64,000 nt of DNA from Pengzhenrongella frigida. Lineage in GTDB: Bacteria > Actinomycetota > Actinomycetes > Actinomycetales > Cellulomonadaceae. This document shows, in pieces, positions 36,969 to 48,266 of the stretch. The DNA lies in contig NZ_SDWW01000009.1 in NCBI RefSeq assembly GCF_004168625.1, positions 1 to 64,000 on the forward strand. Reading direction: 5' to 3'. The position numbers and the translations under genes are program-made. A model generated the notes under the pieces. The model ran no database searches and was not told the origin of the DNA. It saw only the letters and a list, made by a program, of their open reading frames with translations. Every line of letters starts with the position of its first letter. Positions within the stretch are counted from its first letter, which is position 1.

Positions 36969-36995
36969 GGAACAACAGCGGCGCCCGCGTGCGTT
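36969..36995 (+). promoter_or_regulatory. SigH/SigR-type ECF promoter upstream of sigE
   Basis: ggaac (36969-36973), 18 bases, cgtt (36992-36995), matching the GGAAY-N18-cGTT form of SigH/SigR promoters. In mycobacteria sigE is induced through SigH. The leader to the ATG at 37093 would be about 90 bases. Confidence 0.5.
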
Positions 36996-37092
36996 GTCAC
37001 CACTCGTAGAAAGCCTCCGCACCTGGGAGACTTGCTCGAGCAATCCCCCCGACGAACCACCCTTGAGACCTGACGAGGAGCGAAACCGCGAC

Positions 37093-37734
37093 ATGGCCGT
37101 GGCCACGCCCGACCCCGCGTTGTCCCTGTCGAGCGCGCCGCCGTCCGCCGCTCCCGAGGACGGCGTCGTCGATCCGTGGACCCCACCGTCGTGGGAAGAG
37201 ATCGTGCGGGAGCACTCCGCCCGCGTGTACCGGCTCGCGTACCGGCTGACCGGGACGCAGCACGAGGCCGAGGACCTCACCCAGGACGTCTTCGTCCGGG
37301 TGTTCCGGTCCCTGGGCGGGTACACCCCCGGGACGTTCGAGGGCTGGCTGCACCGGATCACGACCAACCTCTTCCTCGACCAGGTCCGGCGCAAGAAGCG
37401 GATCCGGATCGACGCGATCGGGGACGACGCCGAGCGCTACCCCGCGACCGGCGAGCTGCAGGACCCCGAGCGCGGCTTCGAGCACGCCAACCTCGACAAC
37501 GACGTGCAGCGCGCGCTGGCCGAGCTGTCGCCCGGGTACCGGGCCGCCGTCGTGCTGTGCGACATCGAGGGCCTGTCGTACGAGGAGATCGCCGTCACGC
37601 TCGGCATCAAGCTCGGCACCGTCCGGTCCCGGATCCACCGGGCGCGCGCGCAGCTGCGGACCTCGCTCGCGCACCGTGCGCCGGGAGCCCTGCTGGCGGG
37701 TGACCTGATCGAGGACACGGTGACGCGGCCGTGA
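37093..37734 (+). CDS. sigE: ECF sigma factor SigE
   Basis: A 213-residue extracytoplasmic-function sigma factor. Region 2 has [34 protein letters not shown] and [16 protein letters not shown]; region 4 has [20 protein letters not shown] and [15 protein letters not shown]. These are nearly identical to mycobacterial SigE, which governs envelope and heat stress. The ATG at 37093 is chosen; a GAGGAG lies rather far (about 8-13 bases) upstream, so a different start is possible, as mycobacterial sigE has several. It is coupled to rseA by GTGA overlap. Confidence 0.93.
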   Translation: MAVATPDPALSLSSAPPSAAPEDGVVDPWTPPSWEEIVREHSARVYRLAYRLTGTQHEAEDLTQDVFVRVFRSLGGYTPGTFEGWLHRITTNLFLDQVRRKKRIRIDAIGDDAERYPATGELQDPERGFEHANLDNDVQRALAELSPGYRAAVVLCDIEGLSYEEIAVTLGIKLGTVRSRIHRARAQLRTSLAHRAPGALLAGDLIEDTVTRP

Positions 37735-38723
37735 CGCAGCATCTCGGGACGTGGGTGAGCGCGCTCGTCGACGGCCAGCTCGGTCCGGCGGCGACCGAGC
37801 GGGCGCTGGCCCACGTGGCGGCCTGCCCGGAGTGCGCGCACGAGCTCGCCGCGGCGCGCCAGGCGCGTCGCGTGCTGTCCGTCGTGCACGACGTCGCACC
37901 CGCCCCGGACCTGACCGCACGGCTGCTGGCGCTCGGTTCCTGCCCGCCGATGGGGCAGGGAGCCGGCCCCGCCCGGCCCGGTGAGCGCAAGCAGGTCGTC
38001 CCGCTCGGGCTGTCGGCCTACTCGCTGCCCGCGCGCGCGCTCAGTGGCGATCTCACGGCACGCCGCCGGCCGAGCTACCGGGTCGCGGTCGGCTCCCTCG
38101 CGTCGGTCGGCGTCGCCGTGATCGGCCTGTTCCTGATCGGCGACCAGCCGCCCGTGGTGCCCACGGCGCATCCGGCGGAGGTCCTGTCGATCCTCGGCCA
38201 CGCCCGCGGGCCGGGCGAGACCGTCTCGGGCACCCTGGCGCCCGACCTCGCGGCGCAGGTCTCGACCGCCGCTGCTGGGGTCGGGGGATCGGGGCTGACC
38301 GAGGCCGACGTCCTCGCGTGGATGCGCGACGCCGGCTGGGCGTGCCCGACGGGCGTGCCGGGCGGCTACGAGATCACCGCGGCCCGGCTGACCGGCGACA
38401 CCGACGAGCTCCTCGAGCTCGACCTCGCCGGACCCGACGGTCCGATCGTCGTGACGGAGGAGCGCGGTGTCCTCGACGCCGTGGCCCTCACGGGCACTCC
38501 CACCGAGGCGATCGGCGACCGGACGGTGTACGTGATCAACCGCCAGCCGTGGCACGTGGTCTGGCAGTCGGGCGACACGGTGGTGTCCGTCGTGTCGGAG
38601 GCCTCGACGGACAGCGTGGCGGAGCTTGTCGCCGACTTCCCGGCAGCTGGATTCGATGACGGCCTGCCCGCGCGGATCACGCGTGGCTGGGACACGGTGA
38701 CAGGAGCATTCGCCCGCCCATGA
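37731..38723 (+). CDS. rseA: Anti-sigma factor RseA (ZAS family)
   Basis: A 330-residue protein that should hold SigE inactive. The zinc-associated anti-sigma motif HVAACPEC has His28, Cys32 and Cys35. A helix ([18 protein letters not shown], near residue 125) and a large extracellular domain follow, unlike mycobacterial RseA which is short and soluble. The topology suggests a membrane-spanning sensor. The GTG overlaps the sigE stop, and its own stop overlaps htrA. Confidence 0.9.
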   Translation: MTQHLGTWVSALVDGQLGPAATERALAHVAACPECAHELAAARQARRVLSVVHDVAPAPDLTARLLALGSCPPMGQGAGPARPGERKQVVPLGLSAYSLPARALSGDLTARRRPSYRVAVGSLASVGVAVIGLFLIGDQPPVVPTAHPAEVLSILGHARGPGETVSGTLAPDLAAQVSTAAAGVGGSGLTEADVLAWMRDAGWACPTGVPGGYEITAARLTGDTDELLELDLAGPDGPIVVTEERGVLDAVALTGTPTEAIGDRTVYVINRQPWHVVWQSGDTVVSVVSEASTDSVAELVADFPAAGFDDGLPARITRGWDTVTGAFARP

Positions 38724-40156
38724 CCACTCCCGACCAGCCGGCCGTCCCCGCCGACCAGCCTGACCAGCGGCCCGACAGCCGGCCCAGCGACAACCCGTTC
38801 GCGCCGCCGTCCACGAGCCGATACGCGTCGACGCCGGCGACCTCGTCCCCGGGCCCGTTCGCGTCGGCGACGGCGCCGATCGCGATGTCCGCGCCCGCAT
38901 CGGCGCACCGCCACGCGGTCTCCGGACCGCCGCCCGCCCTCGCGCCTGCGGGTGCCGGTACGGGTACGTGGGGCGCGCCACCCCCACCGTGGGCCGTCAG
39001 CGGCGACCCGCTCGCGGCTCCGGGACCCACGGATCGGCCGGGGCGTCGGCGGCGGCCTCGGCGCGCGCTCAGCGCGGTCTGGATCGGGCCGCTGCTCGTC
39101 CTCGCGCTGGGAGCCGGTGCGCTCGGTGGCGTGGCGGCCGACCGGGTGCTGGGCGACGGTCGCCTCGCGGACGCGGGCCTGCCCGTCACCGTCCTGTCGG
39201 GTGGTGCCACGCGACCCCCGGACAGCATCGCCGGGCTCGCCGCCCGGGTCCTGCCGAGCGTGGTCTCGATCCAGGTCGACAGCTCGCAAGGCACCTCGAC
39301 GGGTTCCGGGCTGGTGCTGCGCCAGGACGGCTACCTGCTCACCAACAACCACGTGGTGGCGGCCGGGGCGGAGAGCGGCGCGCGGATCGTCGTGCTGTTC
39401 GCGGACGGCACCGAGGAGGAGGCGACCATCGTCGGGCGCACCGGGGACTACGACCTCGCCGTCGTCAAGGTCGAGCGGACCGGTCTGGTCCCGCTGGTGC
39501 TCGGCGACTCCGACGAGGTCGCGGTCGGCGACCCGGTGGTGGCCGTCGGCGCTCCGCTCGGGCTCGAGGGCACCGTCACGACCGGCATCATCAGCGCGCT
39601 GAACCGGCCGGTCTCGGCCGGCGACGCGACCGACATCGCCTTCATCAACGCGCTCCAGACCGACGCCGCGATCAACCCGGGGAACTCCGGCGGACCGCTC
39701 GTGAACGGCGCCGGCGAGGTCATCGGCATCAACTCCGCGATCGCGCAGCCGCCGGGCGCGGGCACGACCGCTGCCGGGAGCATCGGGCTGGGGTTCGCGA
39801 TCCCGTCGAACCAGGCGCGGCGCACCGCCGAACAGCTGATCGAGACCGGCCAGGCGACCTACCCGGTCGTCGGCGTGCTGCTCGACCAGGGCTACGGCGG
39901 GGAGGGTGTGCAGGTCGCGACCGAGCCCCAGCAGGGGCAGGAAGCGGTCAGCTCGGGCGGGCCGGCGGACAAGGCCGGCATCCGGTCGGGGGACATCATC
40001 TTGTCGATCGACGGGCGACCGGTCACCGAACCGGACGAGCTCATCGTCGCCATCCGGGCGAAGGCCCCGGGCGAGACGGTCTCGTTGCGGGTGCGCACCG
40101 GGGACGAGCCCGAACGGGAGGTCAGGGTCGTGCTCGACGAGGCGACCAGCGAGTGA
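38720..40156 (+). CDS. htrA: HtrA-type membrane serine protease with PDZ domain
   Basis: A 478-residue DegP/HtrA family protease. A long Pro-rich N-terminal tail and one helix (LLVLALGAGALGGVAA) precede the trypsin-like domain with His211 (TNNHVV), Asp245 (DYDLAVVKV) and Ser323 (NPGNSGGPL), then a PDZ domain (GIRSGDIILSIDGRPV). It works at the outer membrane face on damaged proteins. It is coupled to rseA, as in the mycobacterial sigE-rseA-htrA-tatB locus, and may cleave RseA or be a SigE-pathway effector. Confidence 0.93.
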   Translation: MTTPDQPAVPADQPDQRPDSRPSDNPFAPPSTSRYASTPATSSPGPFASATAPIAMSAPASAHRHAVSGPPPALAPAGAGTGTWGAPPPPWAVSGDPLAAPGPTDRPGRRRRPRRALSAVWIGPLLVLALGAGALGGVAADRVLGDGRLADAGLPVTVLSGGATRPPDSIAGLAARVLPSVVSIQVDSSQGTSTGSGLVLRQDGYLLTNNHVVAAGAESGARIVVLFADGTEEEATIVGRTGDYDLAVVKVERTGLVPLVLGDSDEVAVGDPVVAVGAPLGLEGTVTTGIISALNRPVSAGDATDIAFINALQTDAAINPGNSGGPLVNGAGEVIGINSAIAQPPGAGTTAAGSIGLGFAIPSNQARRTAEQLIETGQATYPVVGVLLDQGYGGEGVQVATEPQQGQEAVSSGGPADKAGIRSGDIILSIDGRPVTEPDELIVAIRAKAPGETVSLRVRTGDEPEREVRVVLDEATSE

Positions 40157-40165
40157 CTTCGCGGG

Positions 40166-42347
<2,182 letters not shown>

Positions 42348-42350
<3 letters not shown>

Positions 42351-42359
42351 GGTCGTCCG
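42348..42359 (+). promoter_or_regulatory. Leaderless yihY promoter overlapping a stop codon
   Basis: tagggt (42348-42353) starts with the stop codon of the preceding gene; six bases later comes the ATG at 42360. Confidence 0.55.
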
Positions 42360-43286
42360 ATGACTCGACCGCCCTGGCTCGACGGCATCGTTGCGCGCGC
42401 GAAGGCGCTGCTGGCGTGGTGGGAGCGGACGCGGCCGGCGCGGGCCAACGCCCGGTTCGGCGCGGTGGGCGGGGGCGTGCTCACGGGCGGGATCGCCTAC
42501 AGCGCACTGTTCTCGGTGTTCGCCGCCCTGACGATCGGCTTCACGGCGTTCATGGCCGTGCTCGGCGGCAACGAGACCTTGCGCCAGAACGTCCTCGACA
42601 CCCTGGCGGCGTCGCTCCCCGGCCTGATCGACACCGGTGACGGCAAGGGACTCGTCGAGCCCGACGACCTCGTGCTCAGCGTGGGGCTCAACGTGACGGG
42701 TCTGATCGCCGTCGTCGTGCTGCTGGTCAGTGCGACCGGTGCCCTGGCGGCGTTGCGCTCCGCGGTGCGGGCGATGTTCGACGTCGGCGGTTCGAGCGGC
42801 AACGTCGTGACCTCCAAGCTCCGGGAGCTGGCGGGGTTCTCCGGGCTTGCCCTGGCCGTGCTTGTGTCCACGATCCTGACCTTCGGGGTCACCGCCGCGG
42901 CCGACTGGCTCCTCGCTCTGGTGGGCCTGAGCGACGGTTCGGGTTTCCTGGTGCGGGGTCTGGGGCTGGTCGTGGCGTTCGGCGTGGACGTGGCGGTCTT
43001 CATCCTCGTCGTCGTCGTGCTGGCCGGCGTCCGGCCGCCGCGACGCGACCTGCTGACCGGCGCGACCATCGCCGCCACCGGGGTCGGCGCCGTCCGGCTG
43101 CTCGGCACGAGCGTCGTGGCCGGGAGCGTGGGGACGAACCCGTTGCTGGCGTCGTTCGCCGTGATCGTGACCCTGCTGATCTGGGTGAACCTGATGGCGC
43201 GGATCGTGCTGCTGGCGGCGGCGTGGACGGCAGACCCGCCCGCGCCGCGCGGTCACAGCGAGGCGGCGGTCCCGGCGCGCGACTGA
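42360..43286 (+). CDS. YihY/BrkB-type membrane protein
   Basis: A 308-residue protein with six hydrophobic segments in the YihY/virulence factor BrkB pattern, including the amphipathic NARFGAVGGGVLTGGIAYSAL opening and the C-terminal LIWVNLMARIVLLAAAW helix. The family was once called RNase BN, wrongly; it is now thought to be a transporter or envelope protein. The stop codon lies in the first copy of a 30-base duplication shared with the end of sdhB. Confidence 0.85.
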   Translation: MTRPPWLDGIVARAKALLAWWERTRPARANARFGAVGGGVLTGGIAYSALFSVFAALTIGFTAFMAVLGGNETLRQNVLDTLAASLPGLIDTGDGKGLVEPDDLVLSVGLNVTGLIAVVVLLVSATGALAALRSAVRAMFDVGGSSGNVVTSKLRELAGFSGLALAVLVSTILTFGVTAAADWLLALVGLSDGSGFLVRGLGLVVAFGVDVAVFILVVVVLAGVRPPRRDLLTGATIAATGVGAVRLLGTSVVAGSVGTNPLLASFAVIVTLLIWVNLMARIVLLAAAWTADPPAPRGHSEAAVPARD

Positions 43287-43336
43287 TCAGTGCGCGTGAT
43301 CAGAGCTCGCGACTGATCAGAACGCGCGCGTGATCA
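43278..43336. terminator. Tandemly duplicated palindromic terminator between yihY and sdhB
   Basis: cgcgactgatcag occurs at 43278-43290 and 43308-43320, each followed by a cgcgtgatca copy. Each copy can fold (ctgatca with tgatcag, 43283-43303; ctgatca with tgatca, 43313-43336). One copy contains the yihY stop and the other the sdhB stop. It looks like a duplicated bidirectional terminator. Confidence 0.65.
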
Positions 43337-44087
43337 TCGCGCGCTTGACCTCCGCGATCGCCTTGGTGACCTCGATGCCGCGCGGGCACGCCTCGGTGCA
43401 GTTGAAGGTCGTCCGGCAGCGCCAGACCCCCTCCTTGTCGTTGAGGATCTCCAGCCGCTGCGCGGCGCCCTCGTCGCGCGAGTCGAAGATGAACCGGTGC
43501 GCGTTCACGATCGCCGCCGGCCCGAAGTACTGCCCGTCCGTCCAGAACACCGGGCAGGACGTGGTGCACGCGGCGCACAGGATGCACTTGGTGGTGTCGT
43601 CGAACCGCTCGCGCTGCGCCGAGGACTGCAGGCGCTCCTTGGTCGGTTCGTTCCCGGTGGTGATGAGGAACGGCATGATCTCGCGGAACGAGGCGAAGAA
43701 CGGATCCATGTCGACCACGAGGTCCTTGATCACAGGCAGGCCCTTGATCGGTTCGATCGTGATCGGCTTGTCCGGGTTGAGGTCCTTGAGCAGCGACTTG
43801 CACGCGAGCCGGTTCTTGCCGTTGATCCGCATCGCGTCCGACCCGCACACCCCGTGCGCGCACGAGCGGCGGAACGTCACCGAGCCGTCGAGGTCCCACT
43901 TGACCTTGTGCAGCGCGTCGAGGAGCCGGTCGGTGCCGTAGGCCGTGACCGTGAACTCCTCCCAGTACGCCTCGGCGCCCGTGAGCTCCGGGGTGAAGCG
44001 GCGGATGCGGAGGGTCACGTCGAACGACGGGACGGCGCCGAAGGCGCCCGAGGTCTCGGGCGCGTCGGTGGTTGCTGTGGTGGCCAT
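43317..44087 (-). CDS. sdhB: Succinate dehydrogenase iron-sulfur subunit
   Basis: A 256-residue subunit carrying electrons from SdhA to quinone. [2Fe-2S] ligands lie in SCAHGVCGSDAM and RLAC; [4Fe-4S] and [3Fe-4S] ligands lie in CILCAACTTSCP and CRTTFNCTEACP. The ATG shares one base with the sdhA stop (TGATG), so translation is coupled. It is the last gene of sdhCDAB. Confidence 0.96.
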   Translation of the reverse strand: MATTATTDAPETSGAFGAVPSFDVTLRIRRFTPELTGAEAYWEEFTVTAYGTDRLLDALHKVKWDLDGSVTFRRSCAHGVCGSDAMRINGKNRLACKSLLKDLNPDKPITIEPIKGLPVIKDLVVDMDPFFASFREIMPFLITTGNEPTKERLQSSAQRERFDDTTKCILCAACTTSCPVFWTDGQYFGPAAIVNAHRFIFDSRDEGAAQRLEILNDKEGVWRCRTTFNCTEACPRGIEVTKAIAEVKRAMITRAF

Positions 44088-45994
44088 CAGTACTTACGCT
44101 CCATCGGCTCGTACCGGGTCACGACCACGGGCTTGTAGCCCAGGACGACGTCGAAGGTGCCGGGAGCGCTCGCGCCCGGCCCGCCCACGGACTCGACCGG
44201 ATCACTGCCGGTCGCCGTCGGGCCGGCTGCCGTCGCGCCGGCTGCCGTCGGTCCCGCTGACGTCGCGGTCGAGACCGCGGCGGGGGCGACCTGGCCGAGC
44301 GGCCGGCGGTAGGCCATCGTGTGCTTCATGTACCCCGCGTCGTCGCGCAGCGGGAAGTCCTCGCGGAAGTGCCCGCCGCGGGACTCCTGGCGGTTCAGCG
44401 CCCCGACGACGACGACCTCGGCCACGTCGAGCAGGAAGCCCAGCTCGAGCGCCTCGAGCAGGTCGGTGTTGAACGCCTTGGACTTGTCCTGGACGCTCAC
44501 GGTCGCGTACCGCACCTGCAGGGCGTGCACGTCGGCGAGCGCCTGGCGCAGCGAGGCGTCCGTGCGGAACACCTGCGCGTTGGTGTCCATGGTCTGCTGC
44601 AGCTCGCGGCGCACGTCGGCGACGCGTTCGCCGGTCGGGCGGGTCCGCATCTCCTCGAGCTCGGCGACCACGCCGACCTCGGGGTCGTCCGGCAGGTCGA
44701 CCCAGTCCGCGCCGATCGCGTACTCCGCCGCGGCGACCCCGGCACGCTTGCCGAACACGTTGATGTCCAGCAGCGAGTTGGTGCCCAGCCGGTTGGAGCC
44801 GTGCACGGACACGCACGCGCACTCGCCGGCGGCGTAGAGGCCGCCCACGGTGTCGGTGTTGTTGCGGAGCACCTGGGAGGTGATCGTGGTCGGGATGCCG
44901 CCCATGGCGTAGTGCGCGGTCGGGTAGACCGGGATCGGCTCCGTGTACGGCTCGATGCCGAGGTAGGTGCGCGCGAAGTCCGTGATGTCCGGCAGCTTCG
45001 CGTCGATGTGCGCCTTCTCGAGGTGGGTCAGGTCGAGCAGGATGTAGTCCTTCTCGGGACCGGCGCCCCGACCGTCCCGCACCTCGTTGGCCATGGCCCG
45101 CGCGACGATGTCCCGCGGCGCGAGGTCCTTGATCGAGGGTGCGTACCGCTCCATGAAGCGCTCGCCGTCGCCGTTGCGCAGGATGGCGCCCTCGCCGCGC
45201 GCCGCCTCCGACAGCAGGATGCCGAGCCCGGCCAGGCCGGTCGGGTGGAACTGGAAGAACTCGAGGTCCTCGAGCGGGATGCCGCGGCGGAAGGCGAGCG
45301 CCATGCCGTCCCCGGTGAGGGTGTGCGCGTTGGACGAGGTCTTGAAGATCTTGCCCGCGCCGCCGGTGGCGATGATGACCGACTTGGCGCGGAAGAGGTG
45401 GATCTCGCCGGTGGCCAGCTCGTAGGCGACCACCCCGGAGACCTTGACCTCGGCGCCGTCGGGCACCTCGCCGCCGGTGAGGTCGTCCGAGAGGAGCACG
45501 TCGAGCACGTAGAACTCGTTGAAGAACTCGACGTCATGCTTGACGCACTGCTGGTAGAGCGTCTGCAGGATCATGTGGCCGGTGCGGTCCGCGGCGTAGC
45601 AGGACCGCCGCACGGCCGCCTCGCCGTGGTTGCGGGTGTGCCCGCCGAACCGGCGCTGGTCGATCTTGCCCTCGGGCGTGCGGTTGAACGGCAGGCCCAT
45701 CTTCTCCAGGTCGAGGACGGCGTCGATCGCCTCCTTGGCCATGACCTCCGCGGCGTCCTGGTCGACGAGGTAGTCGCCACCCTTGACGGTGTCGAAGGTG
45801 TGCCACTCCCAGTTGTCCTCCTCGACGTTGGCGAGGGCGGCGCACATGCCGCCCTGCGCGGCACCCGTGTGCGAGCGCGTCGGGTAGAGCTTGGAGATCA
45901 CGGCCGTGCGCGTGCGCTTCGAGGACTCGAGCGCCGCGCGCATCCCCGCGCCGCCGGCACCGATGATGACGACGTCGTACTGGTGAGTCTGCAT
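44087..45994 (-). CDS. sdhA: Succinate dehydrogenase flavoprotein subunit
   Basis: A 635-residue flavoprotein that oxidises succinate. It has an N-terminal dinucleotide-binding GAGGAG, covalent FAD His42 in [11 protein letters not shown], and catalytic [17 protein letters not shown] and YAMGGIPT segments. About 40 residues of Ala/Thr/Gly/Pro repeat are inserted between QVAPAAV and the conserved end [18 protein letters not shown], explaining the length over the usual 585-600. AGGAG precedes the ATG at 45994. Confidence 0.96.
   Translation of the reverse strand: MQTHQYDVVIIGAGGAGMRAALESSKRTRTAVISKLYPTRSHTGAAQGGMCAALANVEEDNWEWHTFDTVKGGDYLVDQDAAEVMAKEAIDAVLDLEKMGLPFNRTPEGKIDQRRFGGHTRNHGEAAVRRSCYAADRTGHMILQTLYQQCVKHDVEFFNEFYVLDVLLSDDLTGGEVPDGAEVKVSGVVAYELATGEIHLFRAKSVIIATGGAGKIFKTSSNAHTLTGDGMALAFRRGIPLEDLEFFQFHPTGLAGLGILLSEAARGEGAILRNGDGERFMERYAPSIKDLAPRDIVARAMANEVRDGRGAGPEKDYILLDLTHLEKAHIDAKLPDITDFARTYLGIEPYTEPIPVYPTAHYAMGGIPTTITSQVLRNNTDTVGGLYAAGECACVSVHGSNRLGTNSLLDINVFGKRAGVAAAEYAIGADWVDLPDDPEVGVVAELEEMRTRPTGERVADVRRELQQTMDTNAQVFRTDASLRQALADVHALQVRYATVSVQDKSKAFNTDLLEALELGFLLDVAEVVVVGALNRQESRGGHFREDFPLRDDAGYMKHTMAYRRPLGQVAPAAVSTATSAGPTAAGATAAGPTATGSDPVESVGGPGASAPGTFDVVLGYKPVVVTRYEPMERKY
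44214..44258. repeat. 15-bp tandem repeat in sdhA
   Basis: Units at 44214-44228, 44229-44243 and 44244-44258 encode pentapeptides such as TAAGP, in the insertion just before the conserved SdhA C-terminus. Confidence 0.88.
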
Positions 45995-46058
45995 CTGTGG
46001 TCGATATCTCCTGAGGCGGGGTGGATCGGGGCCGACGACGGGGTTCGGGCGCGGTCGG

Positions 46059-46523
46059 TCAGGTGGAGCAGAACGAGGGCAGCAGGTCCGCGGGAGCGCC
46101 GGCCGGGCACGGGTCGAAGGTGAAGATCACCAGCGTGCCGAGCGTGACGACGACGATGAAGGCCGCGTACAGCGCGAGCTTGAGCACCAGTCGGAGCCCG
46201 TCCCGCTCGGCGTAGTCGTTGACGATCGTGCGCACACCGTTGGTGCCGTGGATCATCGCGAGCCAGAGCATCACGAGGTCCCAGCCCTGCCAGAACGGGT
46301 TGGCCCACTTGCCGGCGACAAAACCGAAATCGATGGCCTTGATGCCTTCGCCGGCCACCAGGTTGACGAACAGGTGCCCGAAGATCAGCAGCACGAGGAT
46401 CGCCCCGGACGCCCGCATGAACACCCACGTGTACAGCTCGAAGTTGCCGCGGGTGGTCCTGCGGCGCCGGTAGGGCGCTCCCGGATCGGCGATCGCGGCC
46501 GCGCCCTGGGTCTGCGCGCTCAT
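46059..46523 (-). CDS. sdhD: Succinate dehydrogenase membrane anchor subunit
   Basis: A 154-residue three-helix membrane subunit with [20 protein letters not shown], whose His is a likely haem ligand, and [17 protein letters not shown]. The start is the ATG at 46523 overlapping the sdhC stop; a longer upstream reading merely shadows sdhC in another frame. A 64-base gap separates it from sdhA. Confidence 0.93.
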   Translation of the reverse strand: MSAQTQGAAAIADPGAPYRRRRTTRGNFELYTWVFMRASGAILVLLIFGHLFVNLVAGEGIKAIDFGFVAGKWANPFWQGWDLVMLWLAMIHGTNGVRTIVNDYAERDGLRLVLKLALYAAFIVVVTLGTLVIFTFDPCPAGAPADLLPSFCST

Positions 46524-46903
46524 CACTCGCCTCCGAACACGTGCATCAGGTGACGCGGCAGGAACCCAGCCATCGTCACGACGAAGAGGCCGACGACGAT
46601 CCAGAGCATCACGCGGTGGTACTTCGGACCCTTCGCCCAGAAGTCCACCAGGATGAGGCGGATGCCGTTGTAGGCGTGGAACACGATGGCGGCGACGAGG
46701 CCGGCCTCGGCCAGACCCATGACCGGGTTCTTGTACGTGCCGATGATCGCGTTGTAGGTCTCGGGGGACAGTCGCACGAGCGACGTGTCGAGCACGTGCA
46801 CGAGCAGGAAGAAAAAGATCATCACTCCGGTCACGCGGTGCGCGACCCAAGACCACATGCCTTCACGGCCGCGATAGAGCGTGCCGGCGGGAGCGCTTGG
46901 CAC
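46523..46903 (-). CDS. sdhC: Succinate dehydrogenase cytochrome b556 subunit
   Basis: A 126-residue three-helix subunit with YRGREGMWSWVAHRVTGVMI, the quinone-site Ser/Arg region, HVLDTSLVRL and the haem-ligand His in FHAYNGIR. GTG 46903 is chosen because AGGAGG (46915-46910) lies six bases upstream; the longer reading from 46966 would start within the promoter area. It is the first gene of sdhCDAB. Confidence 0.92.
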   Translation of the reverse strand: MPSAPAGTLYRGREGMWSWVAHRVTGVMIFFFLLVHVLDTSLVRLSPETYNAIIGTYKNPVMGLAEAGLVAAIVFHAYNGIRLILVDFWAKGPKYHRVMLWIVVGLFVVTMAGFLPRHLMHVFGGE

Positions 46904-46955
46904 TTCGAGCCTCCTACAGGTGCGAGGTCGGACGACGCCGTCCGGGGTTTTGCCC

Positions 46956-46961
46956 ACTGTA
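46956..46961 (-). promoter_or_regulatory. Possible sdhCDAB -10 box
   Basis: Minus-strand TACAGT fits TANNNT and would give a leader of about 45 bases. No clear -35 is visible. Confidence 0.4.
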
Positions 46962-47021
46962 GACACGTGGGCCCCGTTCCCGGGCGAGCCGCCGCGTACA
47001 GGCCCTTCGTCCTAGGTCGAT

Positions 47022-47037
47022 TGTGACCAATACCACA
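47022..47037. promoter_or_regulatory. CRP/GlxR-like operator between sdhC and manC
   Basis: tgtgaccaataccaca matches TGTGA-N6-TCACA at nine of ten defined positions. It is centred about 80 bases before the predicted sdh start, like the gltA site, and about 35 bases before the leaderless manC start. Confidence 0.6.
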
Positions 47038-47051
47038 CCCCGGCAGGTCAC

Positions 47052-47064
47052 TACCCTTACCTCC
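47052..47064 (+). promoter_or_regulatory. Leaderless manC promoter
   Basis: taccct (47052-47057), seven bases, then the ATG at 47065. Confidence 0.5.
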
Positions 47065-48204
47065 ATGACAGCAACTCTCGACGGTCCGGTCCCTGGCTTC
47101 TACGCGGTCATTCCCGCAGGTGGGGCGGGCACCCGCCTGTGGCCGCTGTCGAGGTCGGGCGCGCCGAAGTTCCTGCTCGACCTGACCGGGTCGGGCCGGA
47201 GCCTGCTGCAGGCGACCGCCGACCGCCTGACCCCCCTCGCGGAGCCCGGCGGGGTGCTCGTCGTCACCGGCCAACGGCACGTGCAGGCCGTGCGCGCGCA
47301 GCTGCCCGGCGTCGGTGCCGGGGAGGTCCTGGCCGAGCCGTCGCCGCGCGACTCGATGGCCGCGATCGGGCTGGCCGCGGCCGTGCTGGCCCACCGGCAC
47401 GGCGGCGACGTCGTGCTCGGCTCGTTCGCCGCGGACCAGGTCATCCACGGCACGGCCGCGTTCGAGCGGGCCGTGCGCGAGGGCATCGAGGCCGCGCGCG
47501 CCGGGTACGTCGTCACGGTCGGCATCGCGGCGGCGCACCCCTCGACCGCGTTCGGGTACGTCCGGTCCGGCGCCTCGCTCGAGCTGCCCGGTGCGCCGAC
47601 GGTGCGCCACGCGCTCGGGTTCACGGAGAAGCCGGACGCGGCGACGGCCGCCGCCTACCTCGCCACGGGGGAGTACCGCTGGAACGCGGGGATGTTCGTC
47701 GTGCGCGCCGGGGTGCTGCTCGACCACCTCGCCGAGCAGCGACCGGCCCTGCACGCCGGGATCCGCACGCTCGCGGCGGCCTGGGACACCCCGGACCGCG
47801 AGCAGGTCCTCGCGCAGGTGTGGCCCGGGCTCGAGAAGATCGCCATCGACCACGCGATCGCGGAGCCGGTGGCCGCAGCGGGCGGGGTCGCCGTCGTGCC
47901 CGGGGACTTCGGCTGGGACGACATCGGCGACTTCGCCTCGCTCGGCAGCCTGCTGCCAGCGCTCGGCGGTGGTGCCGACGACGGCGCGCGCGTGCTCGGC
48001 GACGCCGCGTCGGTCGTGCGGCTCGACTCCTTCGGTTCGCTCGTGGTGCCGGGTACTGACCGCATGGTCGTGGTCCTGGGGCTCGACGACGTCGTGATCG
48101 TCGACACGCCTGACGCGCTCCTGGTCACGACCCGGGCGCGCGCGCAGCAGGTCAAGGACGCGGTCGACGCCCTGCGGGCGCGCGGGCGCGACGATCTGCT
48201 GTGA
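47065..48204 (+). CDS. manC: Mannose-1-phosphate guanylyltransferase
   Basis: A 379-residue nucleotidyltransferase that makes GDP-mannose from mannose-1-phosphate and GTP, for mannosylated glycans. The N-terminal signature is AVIPAGGAGTRLWPLSRSGAPKFLLDL; later come FTEKPDAATAAAYLA, YRWNAGMFVVRAG and the GDFGWDDIGDF active-site segment. No fused phosphomannose isomerase domain is present. The ATG at 47065 fits both the family N-terminus and the leaderless promoter. Confidence 0.92.
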   Translation: MTATLDGPVPGFYAVIPAGGAGTRLWPLSRSGAPKFLLDLTGSGRSLLQATADRLTPLAEPGGVLVVTGQRHVQAVRAQLPGVGAGEVLAEPSPRDSMAAIGLAAAVLAHRHGGDVVLGSFAADQVIHGTAAFERAVREGIEAARAGYVVTVGIAAAHPSTAFGYVRSGASLELPGAPTVRHALGFTEKPDAATAAAYLATGEYRWNAGMFVVRAGVLLDHLAEQRPALHAGIRTLAAAWDTPDREQVLAQVWPGLEKIAIDHAIAEPVAAAGGVAVVPGDFGWDDIGDFASLGSLLPALGGGADDGARVLGDAASVVRLDSFGSLVVPGTDRMVVVLGLDDVVIVDTPDALLVTTRARAQQVKDAVDALRARGRDDLL

Positions 48205-48253
48205 CGCCATCACCGGGGATGAGCGCGGCCGACGACCGGTCTCGCGAGGTGGC

Positions 48254-48266
48254 TAGGCTCGCGAGC
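48254..48266 (+). promoter_or_regulatory. Leaderless promoter of M20 amidohydrolase
   Basis: taggct (48254-48259), seven bases, then GTG 48267. The longest ORF starts at 48201, upstream of this box. Confidence 0.5.

Noticed and set aside
36421-37092. Very long upstream extension of sigE
   Set aside because: It runs antisense through the O-methyltransferase gene and has no conserved sequence; the real protein starts near 37093.
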